Shown here in pieces: positions 18,040-27,236 of a DNA stretch of 45,636 bases. This stretch comes from Hyphomicrobiaceae bacterium (GTDB taxonomy: Bacteria; Pseudomonadota; Alphaproteobacteria; Rhizobiales; Methyloligellaceae). The notes under the pieces are model-generated. The model was not told where the DNA came from and did no database searches. It saw nothing but the letters and a program-made list of their open reading frames with translations. The stretch is from NCBI GenBank assembly GCA_028066055.1, contig JALCBY010000031.1, positions 1-45,636 on the forward strand, read 5' to 3'. The position numbers and the translations under genes are program-made. Within the stretch, counting starts at the first letter, position 1, and each line of letters begins with the position of its first letter.

Positions 18040-18783
18040 ATGCCTCAAACCCTGATCGTGATTCCGGCCCGCCTGCAGGCAAGCCGGCTGCCTGGAAAGC
18101 CCCTGAAGGATATCTGCGGGGAGCCGATGATCGTGCATGTGTGGCGCCGGGCCGTCGAGGCGGATGCCGGACGTGTCCTCGTGGCGACGGATTCGGAGGG
18201 AATCCTCAAGGCAATCGAGCAGGCGGGAGGCGAGGCCGTAATGACGAAGTCCGACCACGAGAGCGGAACGGACCGCGTGTTCGAAGCGGTGGAAGCGGTT
18301 GATGGTAAACGGTCTTGCGACATCGTCGTCAACCTCCAGGGAGACCTGCCGACACTGGATCCGGGCCTCGTTTCCGCCTGTATAGCACCGCTCACCGACG
18401 ACCACTGCGATATCGCGACCCTGGCGGTGGAAATCGTCGATGAGGCCGAGCGAGACGATCCGCACGTGGTGAAGGCGATCGGAACCCGTAGTTCCGTTAC
18501 CGGAACCCTGCGCGCTCTTTATTTTACGCGCGCGACAGCTCCGCATGGCGAAGGGCCGCTCTATCATCACATCGGTATCTATGCGTTTCGGCGTGCGGCG
18601 CTTCAGCGTTTCGTATCTTTGCCGCGTTCGGAGCTTGAGTGCCGCGAGAAACTGGAGCAACTTCGCGCGTTGGAGGCCGGAATGCGCATCGACGTGGCCC
18701 TCGTTGACACCGTCCCGGTCGGCGTCGATACTCCGGCCGATCTCGAACGGGCCAGAGCGCTTCTCTCTTCTTCGGCGCATTAA
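18040..18783 (+). CDS. kdsB: 3-deoxy-manno-octulosonate cytidylyltransferase
   Basis: The product has 247 residues and activates Kdo as CMP-Kdo for lipopolysaccharide. The nucleotide-binding N terminus [15 protein letters not shown], the segment [14 protein letters not shown], and [16 protein letters not shown] are typical of KdsB. The C-terminal part has [15 protein letters not shown] and [11 protein letters not shown]. In the usual family motif NVQGDEP the last residues are changed to GDLP here, which is a common alphaproteobacterial variant. ATG at 18040 was preferred over the TTG just before it. It precedes pheA by 62 bases. Confidence 0.93.
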   Translation: MPQTLIVIPARLQASRLPGKPLKDICGEPMIVHVWRRAVEADAGRVLVATDSEGILKAIEQAGGEAVMTKSDHESGTDRVFEAVEAVDGKRSCDIVVNLQGDLPTLDPGLVSACIAPLTDDHCDIATLAVEIVDEAERDDPHVVKAIGTRSSVTGTLRALYFTRATAPHGEGPLYHHIGIYAFRRAALQRFVSLPRSELECREKLEQLRALEAGMRIDVALVDTVPVGVDTPADLERARALLSSSAH

Positions 18784-18845
18784 GAGTCTTGGCGATTTTG
18801 TTCCCGTATCCCGTCAACTTATGCAACTCATGGCTTCGTTGAACG

Positions 18846-19730
18846 ATGGCTGATTCAGATACCAATATGATCGCCTTCCAGGGCGAGCCCGGTGCGCACT
18901 CCCATGCCGCCTGTCTGCATGCCTATCCCGGCATGGAACCGCTTACATGTCCGACATTCGAAGACGCCCTGGGAGCGGTAAAGTCGGGCGCGGCCCGTTA
19001 CGCCATGATCCCGATCGAGAACTCGGTTGCGGGGCGGGTGGCGGATATTCATCATCTGCTGCCTGAATCCGATCTTTATATCGTCAACGAGCATTTCGAG
19101 CGTATCCGTCACCAGTTGCTTGGCCTTCCGGGTGCCAGGCTCGACCAGTTGGAATGTGCCCTCAGCCACACGCATGCGCTAGGCCAGTGCCGCAAGATCA
19201 TTCAGGAGCTTGGACTAAAGGCCGTTCGCGAGGCCGATACCGCCGGGTCGGCCAGGATCGTAAAGGAGCAGAATGACCCGGGCCAGGCCGCCATTGCGTC
19301 GAAACTGGCCGGAGAAATCTACGGGCTGGAAATTCTGAAAGGTGATGTCGAGGATGCGTCTCATAACACCACGCGATTCGTCGTGTTGTCTGCGGAGCCG
19401 GAAGACGCAGATCAGAATACCGGTCCGGTGATCACGACATTCATTTTCCGGGTGCGCAACGTGCCCGCGGCGCTCTACAAGGCGCTGGGCGGATTCGCGA
19501 CCAATAGCGTGAACATGACGAAACTTGAATCCTACCAACTCGAAGGGTCATTCAACGCCACCATGTTCCATGCCGATATTGAGGGTCATCCAAGTGATCG
19601 CAACGTTCGCCTGGCGCTTGAGGAACTTTCGTTCTTCTCATCCGAGGTAAAGGTTCTCGGCACCTATCCCTCCAACCCATTCCGCGAAGAGCTTGAAAAA
19701 TTGAACGCATTGCCGCTGTCCGAGAGCTAA
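18846..19730 (+). CDS. pheA: Prephenate dehydratase
   Basis: This cytosolic enzyme of 294 residues converts prephenate to phenylpyruvate in phenylalanine synthesis. The catalytic domain (about 8-182) starts IAFQGEPGAHSHAA and contains IPIENSVAGRV and the conserved TRF motif in NTTRFVVL (176-178). The ACT domain (about 195-285) provides phenylalanine feedback. Its ligand-binding element is LESYQLEG where many family members have ESRP, a variant I associate with alphaproteobacteria. There is no chorismate mutase domain, so this is the monofunctional type. Confidence 0.94.
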   Translation: MADSDTNMIAFQGEPGAHSHAACLHAYPGMEPLTCPTFEDALGAVKSGAARYAMIPIENSVAGRVADIHHLLPESDLYIVNEHFERIRHQLLGLPGARLDQLECALSHTHALGQCRKIIQELGLKAVREADTAGSARIVKEQNDPGQAAIASKLAGEIYGLEILKGDVEDASHNTTRFVVLSAEPEDADQNTGPVITTFIFRVRNVPAALYKALGGFATNSVNMTKLESYQLEGSFNATMFHADIEGHPSDRNVRLALEELSFFSSEVKVLGTYPSNPFREELEKLNALPLSES

Positions 19731-20064
19731 CCGGGCGCGGATCGGAAGGCACCGGTGCGGATTTTTTAGAGCTTTCGTTGGCGCTTCACCCGTCGCGACA
19801 ACAATCCCGATTTGTTGAACGCTTGTTTTTTTGCAGGCATTTGAACGAAATTCGGGCTTCGCGCTGCCAATCATCGCCAACCTTTGAGTGACGAAGATCA
19901 ACGGTTTCGGTGACTCTAGGCATCATCACACAAGGGTCATAGCTCGGTGAGCCTCCCAACTGGCATCGCCGATCGTCACAGCGTCGTCATCGAGTGTGAC
20001 CGAGCGTGTCGGCGTGCATAACCATATCTCGGAAGCCGGGGGTAATTTTGGATAGGAGACTCTC
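19731..20064. other. Intergenic stretch after pheA, no gene seen
   Basis: This 334-base interval holds no convincing reading frame. It has a ten-base palindrome GCACCGGTGC (19749-19758) followed closely by a run of six T, which might help end the pheA transcript, though the stem is short. The last 20 bases contain TAGGAGA, the ribosome site of the next gene. The promoter of the next gene presumably lies in the AT-richer second half, but I could not identify boxes. Confidence 0.5.
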
Positions 20065-20412
20065 ATGAAAGCGAAAGTCGTGGCGATTTCTGTTCTTTCT
20101 GCAGGTGCGATCGCGATCATGCCATCTGTGGCCTCCGCCGGGAGCCAATTGATCACTCCCGCCGTGGCTCTGAACAATATGCTGGACGCGAACGGGTCGG
20201 TGACCCCTGTCTATTACAAATACAGGAGATTTAAACACGGCGGTTTCCGGCGACATCGTGGCTTTGGAAAATACAAATTCCGCCGGAAAAGGTCTTTCCG
20301 CGGCCGGCACTATGGCTATGGACGATACCGTCCGTACGCATATCCATACTATTTCGGATATCGCGGTGGCTTCGGCCGGCACGGCGGTTTTGGCCGGTTT
20401 GGAGGCAGCTAA
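20065..20412 (+). CDS. Small exported Gly/Arg/Tyr-rich protein
   Basis: The product has 115 residues. A signal peptide covers about residues 1-25 (VVAISVLSAGAIAIMPSVASA). A short spacer leads to a low-complexity basic region with RRFKHGGFRRHRGFGKYKF, then RYRPYAYPYYFGYRGGFGRH and a Gly/Phe/Arg end. A strong AGGAG site precedes the ATG. I do not recognise a family; similar short exported basic proteins are frequent in Hyphomicrobiales, and their role is mostly unknown. It stands alone between pheA and the convergent nudC. Confidence 0.75.
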   Translation: MKAKVVAISVLSAGAIAIMPSVASAGSQLITPAVALNNMLDANGSVTPVYYKYRRFKHGGFRRHRGFGKYKFRRKRSFRGRHYGYGRYRPYAYPYYFGYRGGFGRHGGFGRFGGS

Positions 20413-20498
20413 GATCATATCCGGGCGTCGCGCATCTGAATGGATGCGGCTCGGGAACAGGGCGGGGCGGTTCTTCAAGGGGCCGCTCCGGTGAGCGT

Positions 20499-21458
20499 TC
20501 AGCGCTGATCGACGAAACTCTTGATCAAGGCATAGGCGATGGAATGGGATCCCGGAACGGTAAAGCCGTCCGGATGTGCCCCTGCCAGCATTTGTTTCAC
20601 TTCCGCACGGGTGAACCAGCGGGCATCGTGAAGCTCTTCCTCCTCAAGCGTGAGAGCGGTCGTCAGTGCCTCGGCCCAGCAGCCGACCATCAGGAGATGC
20701 GGAAACGGCCAGGGCTGGCTCGCGAGATACGTCACATTGCCGATCTCGATACCTGTTTCCTCACGCATTTCCCGGCGCACGCACGCCTCGATGTCTTCAC
20801 CGGGTTCCACGAACCCGGCCAGCGTGGAATAGAAACTGTGAGCGTAACGCTTGTGATGACCGAGCAGGCAACGTTCACCATCCGTAATAAGCACGATGAT
20901 GGCCGGGTCCGCCCGCGGAAAAAATTCCTGTCCACACGCCCAGCACCTGCGCCGCCAGCCGGCATCCTTGCTGCGTGTGTGGCCGCCGCAGCGCCCGCAG
21001 CATTTGGTCGTCGCGTGCCAGGCGGCGAGGGCGCGCGCGGCGCCTGCGAGAGAAAGGTCTGTTGGCGGCAGCGCCTCCTGCATGGCCAGGGATCGCAGAT
21101 CGACGAGCGGTTTGAGCGTATCGCCACCGCCGGGTACACGCGTGGCCTCGGCCGGACTGAGCGATACGGCAAACACCGCGATATCGTCGCTGTCGCAGCC
21201 GAGAAGAAGCGCGTCTTCAAGGGCGATACCGAGGTCCTTGACCTGATCTGACGTATACCAGCGAAGGCGCGTGGTGCTCCTGTCGGGTGTGGACTCAACG
21301 GCGACCGACAGATCGGCAAGCAGCAGAAAGCGGCTCCTGGAATCACCCAACCGGCCCTTGACCCATTCCTCGTCCCCGCGCTTTTCGGCCATTCTGTTGA
21401 GCGTCTGCTCGTTGCCGATGCGCGGAATTGGGAAGCTTTGCCGGTCGGGAGGGGTCAT
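20499..21458 (-). CDS. nudC: NAD(+)/NADH diphosphatase
   Basis: This Nudix hydrolase of about 319 residues cleaves NAD(H) to NMN(H) and AMP and may remove NAD caps from RNA. It has an N-terminal domain, then a zinc ribbon (CCGRCGG and CWACGQ), then the Nudix box starting GFVEPGEDIEACVRREMREE. The downstream motif SQPWPFPH identifies the NADH pyrophosphatase subgroup, although the usual Ser two places later is Leu (PHLLM). The start is uncertain: ATG at 21458 lacks a clear ribosome site, and a GTG at 21485 or TTG at 21518 is possible. Confidence 0.9.
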   Translation of the reverse strand: MTPPDRQSFPIPRIGNEQTLNRMAEKRGDEEWVKGRLGDSRSRFLLLADLSVAVESTPDRSTTRLRWYTSDQVKDLGIALEDALLLGCDSDDIAVFAVSLSPAEATRVPGGGDTLKPLVDLRSLAMQEALPPTDLSLAGAARALAAWHATTKCCGRCGGHTRSKDAGWRRRCWACGQEFFPRADPAIIVLITDGERCLLGHHKRYAHSFYSTLAGFVEPGEDIEACVRREMREETGIEIGNVTYLASQPWPFPHLLMVGCWAEALTTALTLEEEELHDARWFTRAEVKQMLAGAHPDGFTVPGSHSIAYALIKSFVDQR

Positions 21459-21603
21459 TTGGGGATCGGGTCGCTCGGGGTTGGCCACAATAGGATACCA
21501 CCCGTGGGCAAGACACAAGGTCCGTTTCGTTTGATTCTGTCTTGCTGATTGTCCCCAGCATGCATGGGAGCACTTGCCACCGTGGCCCCATAACCTGATA
21601 TAA

Positions 21604-21708
21604 GGGCCTCGGGAGGTTGGCGGCAGACGTGTCTCTCGCCAACCGGGTCAGATCCGGAAGGAAGCAGCCCTAACGAGTTCGGCGCGGGTTGCGTGTCCAG
21701 CCTCCCAC
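21604..21708 (+). ncRNA. ffs: Signal recognition particle RNA (4.5S type)
   Basis: The conserved Ffh-binding domain is present: GGGTCAGATCCGGAAGGAAG followed by CAGCCCTAACGAG (about 21645-21677), with the asymmetric and symmetric loops that define SRP RNA. The flanks pair to close the rod, for example GGGAGG at 21611-21616 with CCTCCC at 21701-21706. The length of about 100 bases is normal for the small bacterial form. It guides membrane proteins to the translocon with Ffh and FtsY. Its position directly upstream of dnaX is common in alphaproteobacteria. The exact ends are estimated from the pairing. Confidence 0.93.
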
Positions 21709-21765
21709 TTTACTTACAGGGTTTGGCCACGCCCCGCTTCAGTCGGCCCCGCAGAGTTGAATGTG

Positions 21766-23523
21766 ATGGCCACGCGCAAGAGCAGCCCGAAATCCGGAAA
21801 ACAGGCCCCCGAACAAACGGGTGATGCCTATGCTGTGCTTGCGCGCAAATACCGCCCGAAGACATTCGAGGAACTCATCGGGCAGGACGCGATGGTACGA
21901 ACACTGACCAACGCGTTCGCGTCGGGCCGGATCGCGCAAGCCTACATGCTGACCGGCGTGCGCGGTGTCGGCAAGACCACGACGGCGCGCATTCTTGCGC
22001 GGGCCCTCAACTACGAGGCGGAGGGCATCGACGAGCCCACGATTGATATGAAGACGATAGGTGTGCACTGCGATGCGATCATGGAATCGCGTCACGTAGA
22101 TGTGCTGGAAATGGATGCCGCCTCGCACACCGGCATCGACGACATTCGAGAGATCATCGAGAGCGCACGCTACAAGCCGGTTTCGGCGCGCATGAAGGTC
22201 TACATCATCGACGAAGTTCACATGCTCTCGAAGGCGGCGTTCAACGGCCTGCTCAAGACGCTCGAGGAGCCGCCCGATCACGTCCGCTTCATTTTTGCCA
22301 CCACTGAAATCCGCAAGGTGCCGGTTACTGTGTTGTCGCGGTGCCAGCGGTTCGATCTGCGGCGCGTCGACGTCGAGACTTTGCGCGATCATTTCGCAAA
22401 GGTGGCGGAGCGTGAAAAGGCTGAGATCGGTGACGACGCGCTCACGCTCATCGCCCGTGCGGCGGAAGGCTCGGTACGCGACGGGCTGTCGATCCTCGAC
22501 CAGGCGATTGCTCATGGCAGCGACGGCGTAACCGGTGCCGATGTGCGTGCCATGCTCGGCCTGGCCGACCGGGGGCGGGTCTTTGAGTTGCTTGAGGTGA
22601 TTTTCAGTGGCGACACCAAGGGCGCGCTTAACGGTTTGCGCGCGTTATATGAGGAAGGCGCGGAGCCGGTTCAGATCATCACCGATCTCGCGGAGTCGGT
22701 TCATGTTGTGACGCGCATTGCCGCCGCCGGCAAGGAAGCGGCGGATTCGACATTGAGCGAGGCAGAGCGTTCAAGTGCCGAAGCGCTGGCAGAACGTCTC
22801 GACCTGGGCACTCTCGCGCGTGCGTGGCAAGCGTTTCTCAGGGGCCTCGAAGAAGCGAACGCCGCGCCACAACCTCTCGCCGCGGCAGAGATGGTGCTGA
22901 TCCGTCTCGCGTATATGGCCGAACTGCCTTCGCCCCGCGACCTGGCGCGCATTCTCGAGGGGGATCGGAGCGCGCCACAGGGCAACGGCGGGACGCCTGC
23001 GGCTTCACCCTCGCAGCCCGCACCAACGGCAAGCGTCGGCGGGGCAGCGCAGCCGCAGATGGTCGCCGCGCGCCAACCGGACAGGGAACACGACGTGGAA
23101 TCTGCCGCGAGTACGCAGATCCACCTGCAGAGCTTTGACGATGTTGTCGCGCTGGTTGCCGAGAAACGCGAACCTATGCTTTGTCACGCCCTTGAGAACG
23201 TGGTGCGCCTGGTACGATTTGCACCGCGCAACATCGAAATCAATCTGCTGGACGGTGCGTCGCGCACGTTGCCAAACGATCTGCGGTCGAAGCTCTCCGA
23301 ATGGACCGGCGAACAGTGGATGATCGTGATCTCTGACGAAGAGGGTGGACCGACTGTCGTCGAACAACGCAAAGCCCGTGAAAAGGAAGAGGCGGACAGG
23401 AAAGCGCACGAGATCGAGGCATTGAAACAGCATCCCGCTGTCGGCAAATTGTTCGAATATTTTCCGGATGCGAAAATCTGCGATGTCCGTGATCTGAAAT
23501 CCCCGGATGATGGCGAGAATTGA
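21766..23523 (+). CDS. dnaX: DNA polymerase III subunit gamma/tau
   Basis: The product has 585 residues and drives the clamp loader in replication. The AAA+ core has Walker A GVRGVGKT (64-71), the Walker B variant YIIDEVHML, and the sensor/SRC region VPVTVLSRCQRF. Most of the zinc-binding Cys residues of E. coli DnaX are missing; only GVHCDAIMESRHVDV remains, which matches what I know of alphaproteobacterial DnaX. A variable linker rich in Ala, Pro and Gln (about 405-450) precedes the C-terminal tau-like domain. ATG at 21766 was chosen. It starts an operon with ybaB (38 bases) and recR. Confidence 0.94.
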   Translation: MATRKSSPKSGKQAPEQTGDAYAVLARKYRPKTFEELIGQDAMVRTLTNAFASGRIAQAYMLTGVRGVGKTTTARILARALNYEAEGIDEPTIDMKTIGVHCDAIMESRHVDVLEMDAASHTGIDDIREIIESARYKPVSARMKVYIIDEVHMLSKAAFNGLLKTLEEPPDHVRFIFATTEIRKVPVTVLSRCQRFDLRRVDVETLRDHFAKVAEREKAEIGDDALTLIARAAEGSVRDGLSILDQAIAHGSDGVTGADVRAMLGLADRGRVFELLEVIFSGDTKGALNGLRALYEEGAEPVQIITDLAESVHVVTRIAAAGKEAADSTLSEAERSSAEALAERLDLGTLARAWQAFLRGLEEANAAPQPLAAAEMVLIRLAYMAELPSPRDLARILEGDRSAPQGNGGTPAASPSQPAPTASVGGAAQPQMVAARQPDREHDVESAASTQIHLQSFDDVVALVAEKREPMLCHALENVVRLVRFAPRNIEINLLDGASRTLPNDLRSKLSEWTGEQWMIVISDEEGGPTVVEQRKAREKEEADRKAHEIEALKQHPAVGKLFEYFPDAKICDVRDLKSPDDGEN

Positions 23524-23560
23524 CGGTCTGAATGCCGGTTGTGAAGAGGCGAATGACGAT

Positions 23561-23881
23561 ATGAAAAATTTCTCAAACATGATGAAGCAGGCGCAGGAGC
23601 TGCAGGGGCGCATGCAGCAGATGCAGTCGGAGCTCGACGAGCTCGAATGCAAGGGCACTTCCGGAGCGGGGCTCGTGACCGTGACGCTCAACGGCAAGGG
23701 CGAGATGACCGGGCTCGATATCGATGCCTCGCTGATCAAGCCAGAGGAAGCTGAAATCCTGGAAGATCTGATTGTCGCGGCCCATACCGACGCCAAGTCA
23801 AAAATGGAATCCGCACTTCAGGAGAAAATGAAATCGGTCACGGGAGACCTTCCGATTCCTCCGGGCATGAAGCTGTTCTAG
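23561..23881 (+). CDS. Nucleoid-associated protein, YbaB/EbfC family
   Basis: The product has 106 residues with the family layout: an N-terminal helix rich in Met and Gln (MMKQAQELQGRMQQMQSELD), a central strand GAGLVTVTLNGKGEMTGLDI, and a C-terminal helix ending GDLPIPPGMKLF. Such proteins bind DNA as dimers. Its place between dnaX and recR is conserved in many bacteria and suggests a role near replication or repair. The longer frame from 23507 overlaps dnaX and is unlikely, because ATG at 23561 has a GAGG site. Confidence 0.92.
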   Translation: MKNFSNMMKQAQELQGRMQQMQSELDELECKGTSGAGLVTVTLNGKGEMTGLDIDASLIKPEEAEILEDLIVAAHTDAKSKMESALQEKMKSVTGDLPIPPGMKLF

Positions 23882-23903
23882 GCGGCAGGATTGACGCATT
23901 TCC

Positions 23904-24509
23904 ATGGCTCGCAAGGTCGCTGGTCCGGAAATCGAACAGCTGATCCAGCTGCTCGCCCGACTTCCCGGTCTCGGGCCGCGCTCGGCCCGCAGGGCCGCGC
24001 TGCATCTCATCAACAAGAAAGATCAGCTTCTGGCGCCACTGGCGGCGGCAATGACCGCTGCGCGCGATAAGATCGTCATCTGTGAAACCTGCGGCAATGT
24101 CGACACCAGCATCGAGTGCACGATCTGCGCCGATCCGCGCCGGGATGTCTCGCTGATCTGTGTCGTGGAAGAGGTCGCAGATTTGTGGGCGCTGGAACGC
24201 GCGGGCGTCATCAAAGGGCGCTACCACGTTCTCGGGGGCACGCTGTCACCGCTCGACGGCGTCGGTCCGGAAGAACTCAGCATTGCCGGATTGATCGCAC
24301 GCGCCCGCGCGCCCGAGGTGAAGGAAATCCTGCTCGCGCTCAATGCCACCGTTGAGGGGCAGTCGACTGCGCACTACCTCATGGACCAGCTGGAGACCTG
24401 TGAGGTTACGGTCTCGCAGCTTGCCCATGGCGTGCCCGTTGGCGGCGAACTCGACTATCTGGACGAGGGGACGCTCGCCGCCGCAATCAAGGCACGTAAG
24501 ACCTTGTGA
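23904..24509 (+). CDS. recR: Recombination protein RecR
   Basis: The product has 201 residues. It has the N-terminal helix-hairpin-helix ([20 protein letters not shown]), a four-Cys zinc finger (CETCGN and CTIC), a Toprim domain (VCVVEE-like segment [14 protein letters not shown]) and the conserved C-terminal region with [17 protein letters not shown]. RecR works with RecO and RecF to load RecA at single-strand gaps. It is the third gene of dnaX-ybaB-recR, 22 bases after ybaB. Confidence 0.95.
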   Translation: MARKVAGPEIEQLIQLLARLPGLGPRSARRAALHLINKKDQLLAPLAAAMTAARDKIVICETCGNVDTSIECTICADPRRDVSLICVVEEVADLWALERAGVIKGRYHVLGGTLSPLDGVGPEELSIAGLIARARAPEVKEILLALNATVEGQSTAHYLMDQLETCEVTVSQLAHGVPVGGELDYLDEGTLAAAIKARKTL

Positions 24510-24524
24510 ACCGTCATCGGTTCA
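24507..24524. terminator. Hairpin between convergent recR and phasin-like gene
   Basis: A perfect seven-base stem (TGAACCG/CGGTTCA) with a TCAT loop begins in the recR stop codon and ends four bases before the stop of the opposite gene. There is no T run on either side, so it may be a weak or factor-dependent terminator. Confidence 0.35.
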
Positions 24525-24528
24525 GGAG

Positions 24529-24924
24529 TCAGGCCGCGACCTTCTGCAGCGTCGTGTCTTCTTCCGGTGCGCGCGGATTTCCCGCAGCCGCCTCATCCTG
24601 ACCTTCTCGCATACTCTGCTCGACCATGATGTGCCGCAGCATACCGTCGGTGAAGTGCGCATAGTCGCGCTGCATCTGGCCAAGATACTCGCCTTGCGCC
24701 TTCGTCAGATCGTCAACCGTCTTGCAGGCGAAAAACGTTTCCGGCCAATCCATCCAGGCGCGCGCCCGGTGGCTCCAGAGCTCGAGCGCGTCGGATTGAA
24801 GCTGCATGCCAATCTGGCAAACCGGCCGCATGGCTTCAGGGACGGTATCCAGTTGCGGTGTCGGCAAGCCGAAAATCAAGTCTTGTCTGCTCTTTGGAGG
24901 AGCGGCATTCTTCTTCGTACTCAT
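24529..24924 (-). CDS. Phasin-like protein
   Basis: The product has 131 residues. The central part (about 35-105) is predicted helical with aromatic positions, such as MQLQSDALELWSHRARAWMD and TKAQGEYLGQMQRDYAHFTD, resembling the phasin domain of polyhydroxyalkanoate granule proteins. The ends are polar and disordered. No PHA synthase or depolymerase is in the window, so a granule role is only suggested by the domain. It is divergent from the PEP-mutase family gene. Confidence 0.65.
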   Translation of the reverse strand: MSTKKNAAPPKSRQDLIFGLPTPQLDTVPEAMRPVCQIGMQLQSDALELWSHRARAWMDWPETFFACKTVDDLTKAQGEYLGQMQRDYAHFTDGMLRHIMVEQSMREGQDEAAAGNPRAPEEDTTLQKVAA

Positions 24925-25095
24925 GGGGGGACCTCCCTCGGGTTACATGCCGGTTTACCTAAACACTTTTTCTGAAAAATTGAAGATGGTTTAGAGTCGC
25001 AGGTGTGTTTTTTTTGAGGAATCGTGCGCCACAATTGCAAATGTGTGACGATTGCGCGGCATATGACGATCTGAAAGGAACGGGGCAACCGAAAG

Positions 25096-25917
25096 ATGAG
25101 CAAGAACATTGATGACAGGACCCGGCGCTTTCGCGCATTGCATGAGGGTGACGACGCGTTTGTTATTCCAAATCCATGGGACGCCGGGTCGGCACGTGTT
25201 CTCGCGGGTCTCGGCTTCGAGGCACTTGCGACCACCAGTTCGGGGCTCGCATTCGCTCTTGGCAAAGGCGATGGGGAGGTTAGCCGGGAAGAGCATCTGG
25301 TGCATATCGGCGACCTCGTCTCGGCGACAGATTTGCCGGTTTCCGCCGATCTTGAGAATTGTTACTCCGTTGATCCGGTGGAGGCGGCTGAAACCATCCA
25401 ATTGGCAAGCGATGCCGGCGCGTCGGGTGGATCGATAGAGGATTACTCCGGTCATCCCGACGGCCGAATCTATGATTTCAATCACGCGGTTGAGCGTGTC
25501 GCCGCTGCGGTCGAAACCGTCCGCTCGTTGCCGCGCGCCTTTGTGCTGACCGCGCGAGCCGAAAACCTGATCCGAGGCGTGGATGACCTCGACGACACGA
25601 TCAAACGCTTGCAGGCTTTCGAAGAGGTGGGGGCAGAGGTGCTTTACGCACCCGGGCTGAAGACGGCCGAAGAGGTGCGAACGGTCTGCAGCGCGGTCTC
25701 CAGGCCCGTCAATGTGCTCGCCACGCCGAAGCTCACTATCGCGGAGATTGCCGAAGCTGGTGGAAAGCGCATCAGTCTCGGCGGTGCGCTCGCCCGTACG
25801 GCAATTGCAGGCTTTCTGGCCGCCTCGCGTGAGATCGCGGAAAAAGGCTCCTTCACGGCGATTGGCAAGGCGCCCGGTTTTCCGGAAATCGTTGCTTTGA
25901 TGAGCGGGAAAAAATAG
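25096..25917 (+). CDS. Isocitrate lyase/PEP mutase family protein
   Basis: The product has 273 residues with a TIM-barrel pattern: PNPWDAGSARVLAGLGFEAL, ATTSSGLAFALG, LPVSADLENCYS, GGSIEDYSG and LTARAENL. The motifs resemble 2-methylisocitrate lyase and phosphoenolpyruvate mutase relatives, which make or break C-C or C-P bonds in 2-oxo acids with Mg2+. The classical lyase KKCGH motif is absent, so it is neither a typical isocitrate lyase nor PrpB. The substrate is unknown. It converges with rmuC, nine bases away. Confidence 0.85.
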   Translation: MSKNIDDRTRRFRALHEGDDAFVIPNPWDAGSARVLAGLGFEALATTSSGLAFALGKGDGEVSREEHLVHIGDLVSATDLPVSADLENCYSVDPVEAAETIQLASDAGASGGSIEDYSGHPDGRIYDFNHAVERVAAAVETVRSLPRAFVLTARAENLIRGVDDLDDTIKRLQAFEEVGAEVLYAPGLKTAEEVRTVCSAVSRPVNVLATPKLTIAEIAEAGGKRISLGGALARTAIAGFLAASREIAEKGSFTAIGKAPGFPEIVALMSGKK

Positions 25918-25926
25918 CCGCAGGGC

Positions 25927-27129
25927 CTATTCGCCGGCGAGCAAATCCGGTTGCTTGCCATTGCGCTTGGTCGCCACGCCTGCCTTCTTTCGGGTCGGCG
26001 CGGATGTCTTTTTCGTCGGCACGGCGCCGTCCTCCTCGAAGTCCAGATTTTCGATTCTGCGTCCGCGCGAGGTAATCTTCTCCGACGAGGTGAGAACCAG
26101 CTCGATGTCCTTGCCGGCCTGGCCGAAATGCTGCTGCAGTTTCAGCACACGTTCGCGCAACCGGTGGACGTCTCCCATGAGGTAGGACACTTCTTTTTGA
26201 ATGAGTCCTGCCTGCTCGCGCATTTGTACGTCTTTCATGATGGCCTGCATGGTCTGTACGGCGAGCATCAGCATGTTGGGTGAAACAATGACGACCCGGG
26301 CGCGGGCCGCCTGCTGCAGCAGGGCGGGAAAGTGCTCGTGCAGATCCGCGTAGATCGCCTCGGATGGCACGAACATCAGGGCGGTATCCTGGGTCTCGCC
26401 TGCGATAAGGTAACGCTCGGCGATCGCGGTGATGTGCGTGCCGACGTCCTGCCGGATGCGCGTGCGCGTCTGTTTCTTGCCGTCACTGGTGCGCGCTTCC
26501 CGCAACGCCTCAAACGCTTCCAGGGGAAACTTCGCATCGATCACCAGATCGGGCGCGTTCGGCAGGTGGATCAGGCAATCGGGACGCATGTTGTTGGAAA
26601 GCGTCGCCTGGAACGTGTAGGCATTTTTTGGCAGGCTGTCCTCGATGATCGCTTCCATCCTGCCCTGACCGAAGGCGCCGCGCTGCTGTTTGTTGGCGAG
26701 GATTTGCTGCAGTCCGACCACGTTTGAAGAGAGCTCCGTGATGTTCTTTTGCGCGGTGTCGATCACGGCAAGGCGTTCGTTCAGCTTCGACAGGCTTTCG
26801 GAGGTCTTTCGCGAGGTCTCATTGAGGTTCTGCCCCAGACGATGGGTCACGCTGTCGAGCCGCTGGTTAATGGATCGGGAAAGTTCCGACTGCCTGGATA
26901 CCGATATTTCCGCGACCGTTTGCAGACGGCCCTTGAGTTCGGCGAGTTCGGACTCAAGGTGGGACGCCTGTGCCGCTTTTTCCGCAGCCTCCGAACTGCG
27001 CCGTGTCATCCCGACGACGACGACCATCAGCAGCGTCAGAAGTAGAATGACGGACAGACCCGCAACGACCAGCAGGAGCAACATCGGGTCGAGGGTAACT
27101 TCGCCAACGCGGATGAGATTTTCCTTCAT
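25927..27129 (-). CDS. rmuC: DNA recombination protein RmuC homolog
   Basis: The product has 400 residues. A single N-terminal membrane segment (about 16-41, MLLLLVVAGLSVILLLTLLMV) precedes a coiled-coil region (about 45-140). The RmuC nuclease-like domain follows, with PDLVIDAKFPLEAFEALREA, TALMFVPSEAIYADL and VVIVSPNMLMLAVQTMQAIM. RmuC limits inversions between short repeats. The C-terminal tail is Lys-rich. It lies divergent from def with about 107 bases between. Confidence 0.92.
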   Translation of the reverse strand: MKENLIRVGEVTLDPMLLLLVVAGLSVILLLTLLMVVVVGMTRRSSEAAEKAAQASHLESELAELKGRLQTVAEISVSRQSELSRSINQRLDSVTHRLGQNLNETSRKTSESLSKLNERLAVIDTAQKNITELSSNVVGLQQILANKQQRGAFGQGRMEAIIEDSLPKNAYTFQATLSNNMRPDCLIHLPNAPDLVIDAKFPLEAFEALREARTSDGKKQTRTRIRQDVGTHITAIAERYLIAGETQDTALMFVPSEAIYADLHEHFPALLQQAARARVVIVSPNMLMLAVQTMQAIMKDVQMREQAGLIQKEVSYLMGDVHRLRERVLKLQQHFGQAGKDIELVLTSSEKITSRGRRIENLDFEEDGAVPTKKTSAPTRKKAGVATKRNGKQPDLLAGE

Positions 27130-27236
27130 CGGGAAAGCTATAACGCGATTCGCGGGGTTTTTGGATCAAAACGGGAACATTTGCCGCGATTTGACGAGTT
27201 GACCTCGATGGAACGACCTCCTATTTCAAGGCGGAT

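Noticed and set aside
22054-22110. Loss of zinc-binding Cys residues in DnaX
   Set aside because: I considered it as a novelty, but the GVHC...MESRHVDV form is, to my knowledge, usual in alphaproteobacterial DnaX.
25096-25917. Identification as isocitrate lyase or methylisocitrate lyase proper
   Set aside because: The KKCGH catalytic motif is absent, so only the broad superfamily is supported.
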